Source of the DNA: Elusimicrobiaceae bacterium
GTDB taxonomy: Bacteria > Elusimicrobiota > Elusimicrobia > Elusimicrobiales > Elusimicrobiaceae
Direction: 5' to 3'
DNA: 64,000 bases
NCBI GenBank assembly: GCA_017475405.1
Contig: JAFVFN010000006.1
Coordinates: 1-64,000, forward strand
Of the stretch, positions 1 through 8,198 are shown piece by piece (position 1 is the first letter of the stretch; each line of letters starts with the position of its first letter). The notes beneath the pieces are model-generated. The model was not told the DNA's origin. It worked only from the letters and a program-made list of their open reading frames with translations, and searched no databases. The translations under genes were made by a program, and so were the position numbers.

Positions 1-114
1 CTTAAGTGTCTGGGCTACCTCTCCCCGGCGGAAGTCCAATTTAATAAAAAACTTAGTATAATAGACCTACGGGACTTTTTATTCCATCCTAAGTCCCTTC
101 ATCCTATTCACTAA
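1..114 (+). CDS. IS30-like transposase, C-terminal 37 residues
   Basis: Frame 1 is open from the first base to TAA at 112-114 and reads LKCLGYLSPAEVQFNKKLSI and on. Leu/Lys-Cys-Leu-Gly-Tyr followed by a Pro-x-Glu-Val motif is the usual end of the DDE integrase-type domain of IS30 (and, less closely, IS3) transposases, where it follows the catalytic Glu helix. Only this tail is visible, so family assignment is tentative and activity cannot be judged. The gene is presumably complete upstream of the window. Confidence 0.6.
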   Translation, partial: LKCLGYLSPAEVQFNKKLSIIDLRDFLFHPKSLHPIH

Positions 115-141
115 TCGTTGCACTTGCCGGTTGAACGCGGG
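1..141 (+). mobile_element. 3' end of an IS30-like insertion sequence (partial)
   Basis: The window opens inside an insertion sequence. Its transposase frame ends at 114, and right after it lies GTTGCACTTGCCGGTTGAAC (about 118-137), which looks like an IS terminal inverted repeat. GTTGCACTT-type ends next to a transposase stop are familiar in IS30-like elements, but the other end lies outside the window and the exact border is not fixed. The sequence beyond the border continues as the tail of a pilin gene, so the element appears to have inserted into that gene. Confidence 0.6.
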
Positions 142-412
142 TCAGTCAGAAGCAGATGGATATCGGTACTTCAAAGGATTCTATTGTCGTATGTACATAT
201 CTGAAGAAGATAAACAGATATTTTGTACCAATACTCGCCATTGGATTGCTTATGCAATACATTTCAATCATTCGAACTATTATCCTGGGAAACAAGACTG
301 TTCTACTTATCCCTCACAGGGAACAACCTCGCAAACGGACCAAATTTGTAAACAAGAGGCAGGTCTAACCGATGTAACATATACAACAGATGTAAAACAT
401 TTTATTTGGTAG
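142..412 (+). pseudogene. Type IV pilin-like gene, 5' end lost to the IS insertion
   Basis: After the IS end the frame runs to a TAG at 410-412 and encodes a Cys-containing tail (ADGYRYFKGFYCRMYISEED, then TDQICKQEAG near the end). The C-xx-QICK-type ending with a short hydrophilic tail matches the C-termini of the intact pilin-like proteins elsewhere in this window (for example LKICKLLGAQ and ELCNNLAQKG). The conserved N-terminal FTLIELL helix is absent, as expected if the insertion sequence landed inside the gene. The call rests on tail similarity and context. The alternative is an unrelated short ORF. Confidence 0.55.
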
Positions 413-448
413 TTTGATTGCATTTTCTAACACCCTAAAAAATGTAAC

Positions 449-754
449 CTATTTCTGCCACAAATGTTTCTTCATATTCACGCGGCCATCCCGCGTGAAT
501 GTGATCCCCTCTTTTTTAAGTAGTCCGTATTGACGGTTTTCCGGACCTAGCGTAAAAGCAGAACTTAGACTGCCGTCTTTATAGACTACCCGGTGATAAG
601 GGGCTTTGGGTGCATTAAGAGCCGCTACTGCGTAACCAACAGCACGAGAACACCACGGTTTACCAATAAGCAGGGCAATGGCTCCGTAACTAAGAACCTT
701 TCCCTTAGGGATTTGTTTTACAATAGCATATACTTGTTCATTAAAAGAAGGCAT
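449..754 (-). CDS. MGMT/alkyltransferase-like (Atl) DNA-binding protein
   Basis: This 101-residue protein matches the C-terminal DNA-binding and active-site domain of O6-alkylguanine-DNA alkyltransferases (SYGAIALLIGKP, Arg finger region SRAVGYAV, then APYHRVV). In true MGMT the motif is PCHRV, where Cys accepts the alkyl group. Here the Cys is replaced by Tyr, as it is by Trp in Atl proteins, which bind alkylated DNA and flip the base without repairing it. By family knowledge such proteins hand the lesion to nucleotide excision repair. The gene lies 3 nt downstream of the EamA permease gene and is probably cotranscribed with it. The length is normal for Atl. Confidence 0.85.
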   Translation of the reverse strand: MPSFNEQVYAIVKQIPKGKVLSYGAIALLIGKPWCSRAVGYAVAALNAPKAPYHRVVYKDGSLSSAFTLGPENRQYGLLKKEGITFTRDGRVNMKKHLWQK

Positions 755-757
755 AGA

Positions 758-1657
758 TTAATTGGCATTTACTTTCTTTTGAATGAGCCATAAACTAATA
801 AAAATAAGTACCATACCAACTAGCTCTGGCATATGCGGTGTTCTGCCACGAAACAGTATATCCGTGCCCATGGCAATAATCGGTGAAAAATACGTGACAG
901 ATGCCATGCGTGTGGCACCCCAGCGTTTCATGAGAGCAATCATCAGTAAAAATGCTACCGCTGAAGAGAACACGCCTGCACTGATAACGGAAAGCACTAA
1001 TTTAGTATTGAAAACAGTTAATGAAGGCATGGGTTCAATAAGCAGGGAAATTACCAGTAAAACCACGGCGGCAAACACATATTGGTGGAACGTATTAGCT
1101 TCCCAATTTACAGCAGTATTATCCACCATGATCTTTTTGGTAATTACATTCCCCACTCCGTAAGAAAGTGCCATGACCAGAAGAGCCCCGTAACCATATA
1201 ACGCCATCTTCCCGGCTGGTACCTGCAACGCTGCCTGCCATTGCGGACGCATGATTACTAAGAGCCCTGCTAAGCCGATAATTACACCTGCTGCACGTCG
1301 CCAAGTAAAACGGTCTACTCCCTTAAGCAAAATGGCCCCGGCAATAAAACTCCAAATCGGGACCGTACCGTTAAAAATACCAGCTATGGTCGGTACGGTA
1401 TGTTGAATACCCCAAGACAGGGCCGCGAACGGTAATAAAATGAGCATGAAACCAATCGTCCAAGGGCGCCAGATTTCACGCAGTGAACATTTTAAAGAAG
1501 CACGTTTTATGCCGAAAAACACGGCAAAAAATAATAAACCCGCTAGTACGCGGGCGAATGCTCCCCAATACGGGGGAAGAACATCTACGATATTCTTAGA
1601 AGCGAGGAACGCCGTTCCCCAACATAAAGCCAAACAAAATGCTAAAAAATAACTCAT
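758..1657 (-). CDS. EamA/DMT-family permease
   Basis: A 299-residue, very hydrophobic protein with about ten membrane segments arranged as two repeats. It begins with the typical FLAFCLALCWGTAFLASKNI of drug/metabolite transporter (RhaT/EamA) permeases and has the half-way repeat around residues 155-290. The family moves small metabolites such as amino acids, nucleosides or sugars across the inner membrane. The substrate cannot be told from sequence. The start at 1657 gives a complete first helix, and no strong ribosome-binding site is visible. It is followed after 3 nt by the Atl-like gene. Confidence 0.85.
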   Translation of the reverse strand: MSYFLAFCLALCWGTAFLASKNIVDVLPPYWGAFARVLAGLLFFAVFFGIKRASLKCSLREIWRPWTIGFMLILLPFAALSWGIQHTVPTIAGIFNGTVPIWSFIAGAILLKGVDRFTWRRAAGVIIGLAGLLVIMRPQWQAALQVPAGKMALYGYGALLVMALSYGVGNVITKKIMVDNTAVNWEANTFHQYVFAAVVLLVISLLIEPMPSLTVFNTKLVLSVISAGVFSSAVAFLLMIALMKRWGATRMASVTYFSPIIAMGTDILFRGRTPHMPELVGMVLIFISLWLIQKKVNAN

Positions 1658-1699
1658 AGATATATTTTACTAAAATAACATCTTCTTTCTTCGTAAACT

Positions 1700-2326
1700 T
1701 TACCTTTTAGCATACACGTCGGCATATGTTTCATATTCTGATCTGAAATCTTCATCTAATGAAACCAACCGGGCATTTGTATCTTCCATATCAAAAAAAG
1801 ATGGATCATAGGACGCAAGTTTTTCACCATCCAAAATACCAAAAATTTCACGCAAGTCTTCATCTTTTTCTTGTTCTTTAGTCGGATGTTTAATAATTTC
1901 TAATAACTCTTCATATCCCCATACACCACCCACATCTTCCGGCGGACATTGCCCTTCACCTTTTATACAACGCGGATAAAACACTCCTTCTTTTGCAGGA
2001 ATAATTCGTTCAAATTTAATTTCATGCCGCCAACCATCCCCCATATCATATGTGTAAACACATTGGGTTGCCTGGCTCCATAAAGTTTCAAGCATCGTCT
2101 TACGCGTATCTATCGTATCTTCATTACCCTCCACTGGCAACGAATAACTTATATCCAGTTTTTTGACATAAAATTCATGCAAGTGAAAATTAAACCATCC
2201 CATTGATTCTTGGATAATATCATGTAATTGGTATAGCGTAATATCAAAAGGGACCTCTATACGCCGCCAAATAGATAGTTTTGTATCCAACAATTTTACC
2301 TTGATAACAGCAATTTTTTGGCTCAT
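1700..2326 (-). CDS. Plasmid pRiA4b ORF-3-like family protein
   Basis: The protein reads IAVIKVKLLDTKLSIWRRIE, then LYQLHDIIQESMGW, YTYDMGDGWRHEI and CPPEDVGGVWGYEELL, which are the signature blocks of the pRiA4b ORF-3 / IS1096 TnpR-like family (208 residues here, a normal length). Its function is unknown. Members are often found near mobile DNA. The start was moved from an upstream ATG (2350) to 2326 because GGGGAGG lies a few bases before the ATGAGC codon there. Its left neighbour is a decayed ATPase gene, and an IS end lies 2 kb away, so this stretch looks accessory. Confidence 0.85.
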   Translation of the reverse strand: MSQKIAVIKVKLLDTKLSIWRRIEVPFDITLYQLHDIIQESMGWFNFHLHEFYVKKLDISYSLPVEGNEDTIDTRKTMLETLWSQATQCVYTYDMGDGWRHEIKFERIIPAKEGVFYPRCIKGEGQCPPEDVGGVWGYEELLEIIKHPTKEQEKDEDLREIFGILDGEKLASYDPSFFDMEDTNARLVSLDEDFRSEYETYADVYAKR

Positions 2327-2454
2327 TTCTATACCTCCCCGATTAACCATTTCAATACATTTTTATGTTGTATACCATTATATGTACTGTTGTCATAATC
2401 ACGTGTTAAAATATACTAATGAACTGTTTTGCAAATAATCTTCAAACATTTGGT

Positions 2455-2928
2455 CTAAGGACGCTTGGAACGATAGGCCGAAACATATTTTCTAAACGAC
2501 AACAGCAGCATGTTCAGTTCTATATATCTGCCTCTAAACATAGTGGCCCATTCGCCGATTCCCAAACGAGAATTGGACTCTGACAAATACAGCTCCACAT
2601 TCTTTTTAAGATACAATGCATCATCTGCGCGTTGAAAGTCCGGGACATTCTGTACTTCATCAAAAAACACATAATTCATTTTTCCCGCTTGCAATCGTTT
2701 TTCTACGTATTCATACAGGAGTTCCCAAGTGTTTCATTTGGCATATTCCGCTTCCTCAAAATTCAGGACAATAATCTGTTGCACTGCTACCCCGCTTTCT
2801 TTTAAATCATTTATAAATCATTCAAACAGAGTAGACTTTCCGCAACGACGCACCCCGGAAATGATTTCAATCAAATGTTGCACCTTCGCTTGTTTTAGCC
2901 ATTTCAAGTATTCAGTGCGTAATATCAT
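2455..2928 (-). pseudogene. AAA_14/DUF4143-type ATPase, nonsense-mutated and truncated
   Basis: One continuous frame from ATG (2926-2928) to TAG (2455-2457) encodes the N-terminal third of an archaeal/bacterial AAA_14-DUF4143 ATPase: a Walker A GVRRCGKST, then NYVFFDEVQNV (Walker B) and GRYIELNMLLLSFRKYVSAY. The frame is broken by two in-frame TGA codons, at 2818-2820 (residue 37) and 2734-2736 (residue 65). The expected SNAYLL-type motif is altered to SESNSRLG. The protein stops about 250 residues short of the usual length, so the DUF4143 part is missing. It is a dead gene. There is no frameshift within the remnant. Confidence 0.85.
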
Positions 2929-2993
2929 ATACAATATATCTCTTTTTTCAGTATACTGGAAATTTATATCAAAGAACTAATCAATTTTCTCGC

Positions 2994-3021
2994 TTGTCAA
3001 TAGATACAAATATGCTAGAAT
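2994..3021 (+). promoter_or_regulatory. Sigma70-type promoter for the DUF4912-GH57 pair
   Basis: TTGTCA (2994-2999), 16-nt spacer, TAGAAT (3016-3021), about 65 nt before the DUF4912 start. GGGGGGACAAGGG just before the ATG at 3088 supplies the ribosome-binding site. It is the only good match to the consensus in the gap. Confidence 0.5.
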
Positions 3022-3087
3022 GTATTTGGTAGGATTTGCCTTTATTTTATCAATACATACTACATTTAAACAGGGGGGACAAGGGTT

Positions 3088-3954
3088 ATGGCACAAAACT
3101 TATCATCAAGTACATTGATTAAACCGCTCGTTCGGGACCGCCAAACCGAGGCGGATATTCCGTCTGGCTATGGCAAAACCGAAAGCTATCTTTTACCGAA
3201 GGATCCAGCATGGATGTTTTTATTTTGGGAAATCACCCAAAGCACTTTTGATTATTTAAAAAGCCAATACGGTGATTTATTAAATGCGGCCCGCACCATC
3301 ATTCGCTTGCACGATGTGACGGGAGTAACGCTTTTTAACGGTACTAATTCTGTCAAATATTATGATATGCCGGTATTATTTGAAGCAAAAAGCTGGTATA
3401 TCAATGCGCCCGAATCCGGACGTGCTTATATTGCGGATTTGGGTTATCTCACAGATGATGGCCGCTTTATCCTGGTAACTCGCAGTAATGCCACCGCTAT
3501 CCCGCCCGGACGGATTTCTGATGTCATTGACGACAAGTGGATGATCGTAGAAGGCGATTTCCAAAAACTTTTAAAACTCTCTGGAGCCGATTATATCGGA
3601 CTGGGAGCCAGCGAACTGATGCAGGTAGTGGGGCAACGTTGGAAACTGACCGAACTTACTCCGTCAGGAGCTCCTTCTTCCTGGTCTTCTTTTGCACTTC
3701 ACTTAGACAAAGTGCAAGAAGATGAGGATATTTGGCTCAATGCCGATTGTGAAATTATCATTTATGGTTCTGCTTCTAAAAATGCCATCGTCTCTATTAA
3801 CGGCAAGGAGATTGAACTTAAAGACGGAAAATTTACCATCCGCCGGCACCTGTCCGCGGGGGATATTGTAGATTTACCCATCCATGCACGCAATGCCAAA
3901 GGCGATAAAACGCGCCGCGTGGACATCAAAGCGTTACGTGAACCGGGGAAATAA
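3088..3954 (+). CDS. DUF4912 domain protein
   Basis: A 288-residue soluble protein. Its first part (residues about 25-150: YLLPKDPAWMFLFWEITQST, IIRLHDVTG, YINAPESGRAYIADLGYL) matches DUF4912, a domain with a carbohydrate-binding-module-like or beta-sandwich fold. The last 70 residues look like a second small beta domain. The gene ends 1 nt before the start of the GH57 branching-enzyme gene, an arrangement known for DUF4912 genes in several phyla, so a role in glycogen or alpha-glucan metabolism is likely but inferred. No signal peptide is present, so a cytoplasmic location is expected. Confidence 0.8.
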   Translation: MAQNLSSSTLIKPLVRDRQTEADIPSGYGKTESYLLPKDPAWMFLFWEITQSTFDYLKSQYGDLLNAARTIIRLHDVTGVTLFNGTNSVKYYDMPVLFEAKSWYINAPESGRAYIADLGYLTDDGRFILVTRSNATAIPPGRISDVIDDKWMIVEGDFQKLLKLSGADYIGLGASELMQVVGQRWKLTELTPSGAPSSWSSFALHLDKVQEDEDIWLNADCEIIIYGSASKNAIVSINGKEIELKDGKFTIRRHLSAGDIVDLPIHARNAKGDKTRRVDIKALREPGK

Positions 3955-3955
3955 T

Positions 3956-5578
3956 ATGGGACAAGAAAAGGGTTACTTAGCGCTCGTGCTTCACGCGCAC
4001 CTGCCGTTTATCAAGCACCCGGAATACCCGGATTTCTTGGAAGAAGACTGGTTCTACGAAGCCATGGTAGAAACCTACATCCCGCTGCTTAGTGTATTTG
4101 AAAAACTAACCGAAGAGGGATGCGATTTTCGGTTGACCATGTCCTTAACGCCGCCTCTGTGCAATATGATGGAAGATCCGCTCTTGATTGATCGATTCCG
4201 CCATTATTTGAATCAACGCGTAGAACTCTCCGATAAAGAATTGCACCGCACCCAAGGTACACAATTTGAAGGCGTGGCGCGGATGTATTATGATAAATTC
4301 CGCCACTATCAGGATTTATTTGAAAACCGCTATCATGGACATGTCCTGCAGGGATTTAAAAAATTCCAAGACATGGGTAAGTTGGAAATCATTACCTGCT
4401 GTGCAACCCACGGTTATTTACCGTTAATGGTACATAAAGAAAGCGTCAATGCGCAAATCAAAATTGCCGCACATGATTACCGCAGCCGCTTTGGTCGTAG
4501 TCCGCGTGGGATTTGGCTTGCCGAATGCGCCTATAACCCCGGTGATGATAAGTTTTTGCGGGACGAAGGCATTCGGTTCTTCTTTACCGAATCACATGGT
4601 ATCTTACACGGAACTCCGCGCCCCAAATACGGCGTATATGCCCCCGTGTATTGTCCCGAGACCGGCGTAGCTGCTTTTGCCCGTGATATGGAATCAGCAC
4701 AACAAGTTTGGAGTGCCGAGTCTGGTTATCCCGGTGACCATCGCTATCGTGAATTTTACCGGGATCTGGGTTATGATTTGGATTACGATTATATTAAACC
4801 GTATTTACATTCCGATGGTGTACGCCGCAACATCGGTATGAAATACCATAAAATTACCGGCAAAGTAGCCTTGAACCAAAAACAAGCTTACAATCCCTGG
4901 GAGGCACGCGAAGTGGCCGCCCAACATGCCGGCAACTTTATGTTCAACCGCCAAAAACAAATTGAATATCTAAGCACCATTATTGATCGCAAGCCGTTAG
5001 TAGTCTCTATGTACGATGCCGAATTGTACGGTCACTGGTGGTATGAGGGAATTGATTTCTTAGAGTTCTTATTTAAAAAGATCTATTACGATCAAAACGA
5101 AATCAAACTCATTACCCCCATGGAATACCTGCAAATGTATCCGGAAAACCAAATAGTACAGCCGTCTATGTCCTCTTGGGGAGATAAAGGATATCATGAT
5201 GTGTGGCTTAACAGCGGTAACGATTGGATCTATCGCCACTTAATCAAATCAGCCGAACGGATGATGGAACTGGCCAACCGTTTCCCGGATGCCCAGGGTC
5301 TATTGTGTCGCGCACTTAACCAATTAGCTCGAGAACTGGTACTGATGCAATCGTCCGATTGGGCGTTCTTAATGACCACGGGAACCGCAAAGGAATATTC
5401 TACCAAACGCACCAAAGATCACATCAAACGTTTCAATGAATTGTATGAACAAATCATCGGCAACCGCATTGATGAGGGATATGTCTATAATTTGGAACAA
5501 CGTGACTCAATCTTCCAGCAAATGGACTATCGGGTATATTCCACGGCTTCTAAAGAGTCGGTATTAGCCAAGTATTAA
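3956..5578 (+). CDS. Glycoside hydrolase family 57 (1,4-alpha-glucan branching enzyme type)
   Basis: A 540-residue GH57 protein. The conserved blocks are seen in order: LVLHAHLPFIKHPE (motif 1), a GIWLAECAYNPG block (motif 3, with the catalytic Glu in LAECAY), and VSMYDAELYGHWWYEG (motif 4, with the catalytic Asp in YDAELYGHWW), followed by the helical C-terminal DUF1957-like part. DUF1957 GH57 enzymes branch alpha-glucans by making alpha-1,6 links. The ATG at 3956 was chosen because the longer frame overlaps the upstream gene and HAHLPF should lie close to the N-terminus. A strong terminator follows. Confidence 0.88.
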   Translation: MGQEKGYLALVLHAHLPFIKHPEYPDFLEEDWFYEAMVETYIPLLSVFEKLTEEGCDFRLTMSLTPPLCNMMEDPLLIDRFRHYLNQRVELSDKELHRTQGTQFEGVARMYYDKFRHYQDLFENRYHGHVLQGFKKFQDMGKLEIITCCATHGYLPLMVHKESVNAQIKIAAHDYRSRFGRSPRGIWLAECAYNPGDDKFLRDEGIRFFFTESHGILHGTPRPKYGVYAPVYCPETGVAAFARDMESAQQVWSAESGYPGDHRYREFYRDLGYDLDYDYIKPYLHSDGVRRNIGMKYHKITGKVALNQKQAYNPWEAREVAAQHAGNFMFNRQKQIEYLSTIIDRKPLVVSMYDAELYGHWWYEGIDFLEFLFKKIYYDQNEIKLITPMEYLQMYPENQIVQPSMSSWGDKGYHDVWLNSGNDWIYRHLIKSAERMMELANRFPDAQGLLCRALNQLARELVLMQSSDWAFLMTTGTAKEYSTKRTKDHIKRFNELYEQIIGNRIDEGYVYNLEQRDSIFQQMDYRVYSTASKESVLAKY

Positions 5579-5594
5579 AAATACCAATTACAAT

Positions 5595-5637
5595 AATATC
5601 CCCTTGCACTTCACACACAGCAAGGGGATATTCTTTT
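5595..5637 (+). terminator. Rho-independent terminator after the GH57 gene
   Basis: A perfect inverted repeat, AATATCCCCTTGC (5595-5607) and GCAAGGGGATATT (5620-5632), with a 12-nt loop and followed by TCTTTT. It closes the DUF4912-GH57 transcript. Confidence 0.85.
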
Positions 5638-5665
5638 GAAAATTTCCATCTAATAGACAAATTTT

Positions 5666-6154
5666 TTATAGAATCCCCTTTTGTGCTAGATTGTTACAAA
5701 GTTCCCGCTGAGCTTTTGTAGCTGGAGAAAGCGTTGTACATGTAATTTTAAGAGGATCCGTTTGTGGAATATGAATCCAGTAGGGATTATCTTCATCACT
5801 ATCCGTATTTTTGGCACGACGCGCTAGTCCCAAATAAGTTCCAGAACCTTGTCCATTTGGGGAATAAATAAAATCTTTAGTTTTTATTCGGCCCTCTGTA
5901 ATTGTAGCATCTAATGTGCCTGGAATTTCTATGTCAAGTTTTTCTATTTCGCCATCGGTTAAATATTCTCCATTTGCAAGATAATACAATTGGTGTGCGT
6001 TTGCAATAGCACGTACTAAAATAATGGCTTCAGTCATACGAGCTTTTTCTACGGCTTTTTGATATTGCGGCAATGCTACAGCCGCCAAGACACCTATAAT
6101 CAGCACAACTACTAAAAGTTCTATAAGCGTAAATGCTTGTTTATATTGGACCAT
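5666..6154 (-). CDS. Type IV pilin-like protein (prepilin), T12-promoter class
   Basis: A 162-residue protein with a prepilin leader MVQYKQA, then FTLIELLVVVLIIGVLAAVA, the N-methylated hydrophobic helix with Glu at +5. Cleavage would follow Ala instead of the usual Gly. PQYQKAVEKARMTEAI and LANGEYLTDG follow, as in the other copies of the window. The C-terminal 80 residues are unique and end in ELCNNLAQKGIL. It is exported and assembled by a type IV pilus or type II secretion system encoded elsewhere. RBS is AAGGAGAGA, 6 nt before ATG. It stands alone, convergent with GH57. Confidence 0.9.
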   Translation of the reverse strand: MVQYKQAFTLIELLVVVLIIGVLAAVALPQYQKAVEKARMTEAIILVRAIANAHQLYYLANGEYLTDGEIEKLDIEIPGTLDATITEGRIKTKDFIYSPNGQGSGTYLGLARRAKNTDSDEDNPYWIHIPQTDPLKITCTTLSPATKAQRELCNNLAQKGIL

Positions 6155-6188
6155 AATTCTCTCCTTATATATTTCTTATTATAAAGAA

Positions 6189-6216
6189 AGAATATCAAAA
6201 AAAAAAAACGCGTCAA
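6189..6216 (-). promoter_or_regulatory. Pilin promoter with T12 spacer tract
   Basis: Read on the minus strand: TTGACG (6216-6211), spacer CG-T12-GA (16 nt, 6210-6195), TATTCT (6194-6189). The start codon is about 35 nt further on. The same layout with exactly 12 T occurs before the pilins at 30634 and 55092. Homopolymers in this position change promoter strength when they slip, as in the vlp genes of Mycoplasma hyorhinis. Confidence 0.65.
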
Positions 6217-6326
6217 GCGAAATTTAGGGCCCCAGTTTACGCGCAAACACCGGGTCCCAAAGACCCAATGCCTTTTGGGCCTTAAGACCCTCGTATTTGG
6301 GGGTAGTTTCTTACTATAGTATAAGT

Positions 6327-7574
6327 ATGAAACATAATAACCTATTACCCAAAGTTGTTCTTACGGCACTTTGTACAAGTACCGCACTGTTTTCATTTGC
6401 CCAGGCTCAAGGGATTATCAAAGGGGTCGGCAAAGAACTATTTCAAGCACCGCGGTTAACCCGTGGTACTGTACAACGTTTTGTATTTCCGCGCACCACA
6501 GTTAACAATATTAGAACAGGTATTGCAGCCGGCAAACTAGACCGCATGGTGGACCAAGCTTCTTTGCAGTCGCCCGCGGCCCTCATTCCTTCACCACAAA
6601 CGATTGCTTTTCATAACAGATCTTTGGTATCGGGGTATCCCGTAGAAAAAGAAGTTCTTACCGTAATGGCTAACGAAGAAGCCTTTTATGCCCCTGAAAT
6701 AGAGGCAGGACGTACTATTCGTCAACAAATCTTAGATATTACTGTACTAGAAGATGAAGGGCTGTTGGCAATTGTGGCAAATATTCATAACTATATTAAA
6801 AATCATACTCTACAGTCCTTATTATTAGAAGAGTTGGAAAATTATGACATTTATAATATGGCTTTGGACTTAACGGACTATTTCACTTTGGATAAATCCT
6901 TTGAAAATGCCGCCTTTGATTATACGATACGACATCCCCACCAAATGAACTTAAACATGCGTCGTTTAATGTATAATCCATTGGTAGATCCGGCCGTTAA
7001 GAACCGTCTAAAATATTTCTTCCAAGCCCACTACATCCCTTTGGAAAGTTATCCCTCATTCCGCACAGCCATTCGTACGGCGTACTTACAGTATAACCAG
7101 CGCATTGCGGTAGCTCAAGGATCAGATATTATTATCGCCCAAATTCGTTATTATAAAGATCTTACCAACCAACTCAGCGATTTTATCGTTAAAAATGATC
7201 GCTTACCCAAATGGAACACGCGCAGTACCAAGGAAGCTGATTTGTTTGATGAATTGGAGTGGATCTTTATGAATGATCGAATCAATCAGTTCCCACAAAT
7301 TCAACCCTTTAGAGAAGCGCTGCAAGCCGTATATGACTCTGCTCCGGCCCCGACAATTTTATCCATGGATGAAACGATTGCTTTATTTGAGGAGTTTGTA
7401 AAAACGACTCACCGTCGTTATCCTAACTCGCTGCGTGACAAACTTAAAAAAGGGCAAATTCCTTTTGAACAAGAAGAATTGCTCTGGGACAGTTTGGAAC
7501 ATTGGCGCATTGAAAGCGAATCAACCATTCGCCCGGCACTGACCGGCATTATCAACCGATACCAAATAGATTAA
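6327..7574 (+). CDS. Secreted protein of unknown function
   Basis: A 415-residue exported protein. The start at 6327 gives a clean signal peptide (MKHNNLLPKVVLTALCTSTA ending FAQA-Q), while the longer frame adds ten residues that spoil it. No good RBS is seen. The mature protein is alpha-helical. Its C-terminal third contains two similar segments of about 45 residues (DLTNQLSDFIVKNDRLPKW and LFEEFVKTTHRRYPNSLRDK) with Leu-x-x-Phe and Arg-x-Pro spacing reminiscent of helicase-associated repeats. I do not recognise the family. It lies between a divergent pilin and convergent greA. Confidence 0.7.
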   Translation: MKHNNLLPKVVLTALCTSTALFSFAQAQGIIKGVGKELFQAPRLTRGTVQRFVFPRTTVNNIRTGIAAGKLDRMVDQASLQSPAALIPSPQTIAFHNRSLVSGYPVEKEVLTVMANEEAFYAPEIEAGRTIRQQILDITVLEDEGLLAIVANIHNYIKNHTLQSLLLEELENYDIYNMALDLTDYFTLDKSFENAAFDYTIRHPHQMNLNMRRLMYNPLVDPAVKNRLKYFFQAHYIPLESYPSFRTAIRTAYLQYNQRIAVAQGSDIIIAQIRYYKDLTNQLSDFIVKNDRLPKWNTRSTKEADLFDELEWIFMNDRINQFPQIQPFREALQAVYDSAPAPTILSMDETIALFEEFVKTTHRRYPNSLRDKLKKGQIPFEQEELLWDSLEHWRIESESTIRPALTGIINRYQID

Positions 7575-7586
7575 AACATTCACGAC

Positions 7587-7620
7587 CAAAAACCCCGCTT
7601 ATAGCAAGCGGGGTTTTAAT
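7587..7620. terminator. Bidirectional terminator between convergent genes
   Basis: AAAACCCCGCTT-ATAG-CAAGCGGGGTTTT hairpin with A- and T-rich flanks on both sides. It serves the secreted-protein gene on the plus strand and greA on the minus strand. Confidence 0.85.
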
Positions 7621-7635
7621 CATTTTCAGTCAGAT

Positions 7636-8109
7636 TTACTTATATTCCAATTTTGTTAACTTATACTTACGCGGGCCACGGGGCAATTGCGCCTCAAACT
7701 CATCGCCTGCTTTTTTGCCCAGTACTCCGTTGGCAAGCGGAGATTTCACCGAAAGAAGACCTTTGTCCGGATTGGCTTCTGACGGTCCCACTAGCGTATA
7801 GGTAAACTCAATACCGGCAACCTGATCCTCTATAGTTACGGTAGCTCCAATACGTGCTTCGCTTTTATCAACCGATAAATCATCCGTGATTTGAGCATTA
7901 CGTAATTTGAGTTCCAACTCATTAATTAAAGAAAGGGTTTGCGCTTGTTTTTCTTTAGCGGCGTGGTATTCAGCGTTTTCTTTCAAATCACCTTGGGCTG
8001 CCGCCGCGCCGATTTCTTCGGCCAGTTGAGCCTTCACTTCTTTTAAACTTTTTAGTTCTTCTAACAACTCTTCATATTTCTTACGACTTACATAAAATAC
8101 TTCTGCCAT
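7636..8109 (-). CDS. greA: Transcription elongation factor GreA
   Basis: A 157-residue protein of the standard GreA length. The N-terminal coiled coil (residues 1-75) ends with the acidic tip region GDLKENAEYHAAKEKQ, which reaches into the RNA polymerase secondary channel and provides the Asp/Glu pair for transcript cleavage. The C-terminal FKBP-like domain carries IGATVTIED, SVKSPLANGVLGKKAGDEFE. It rescues backtracked polymerase. The start is preceded by AAGGAGTCAATT. It is a single-gene unit. Confidence 0.96.
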   Translation of the reverse strand: MAEVFYVSRKKYEELLEELKSLKEVKAQLAEEIGAAAAQGDLKENAEYHAAKEKQAQTLSLINELELKLRNAQITDDLSVDKSEARIGATVTIEDQVAGIEFTYTLVGPSEANPDKGLLSVKSPLANGVLGKKAGDEFEAQLPRGPRKYKLTKLEYK

Positions 8110-8198
8110 AATTGACTCCTTATTTAATAAGTGTACAATTTACACTTGCTCTTTTTCAAGTATACGCACAAGTCTGCATTTTTTGCTATCATAAAAGA

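Noticed and set aside
2734..2820. TGA read as Trp in the ATPase gene
   Set aside because: Several intact genes in the window end with TGA, and homologues do not have Trp at both sites.
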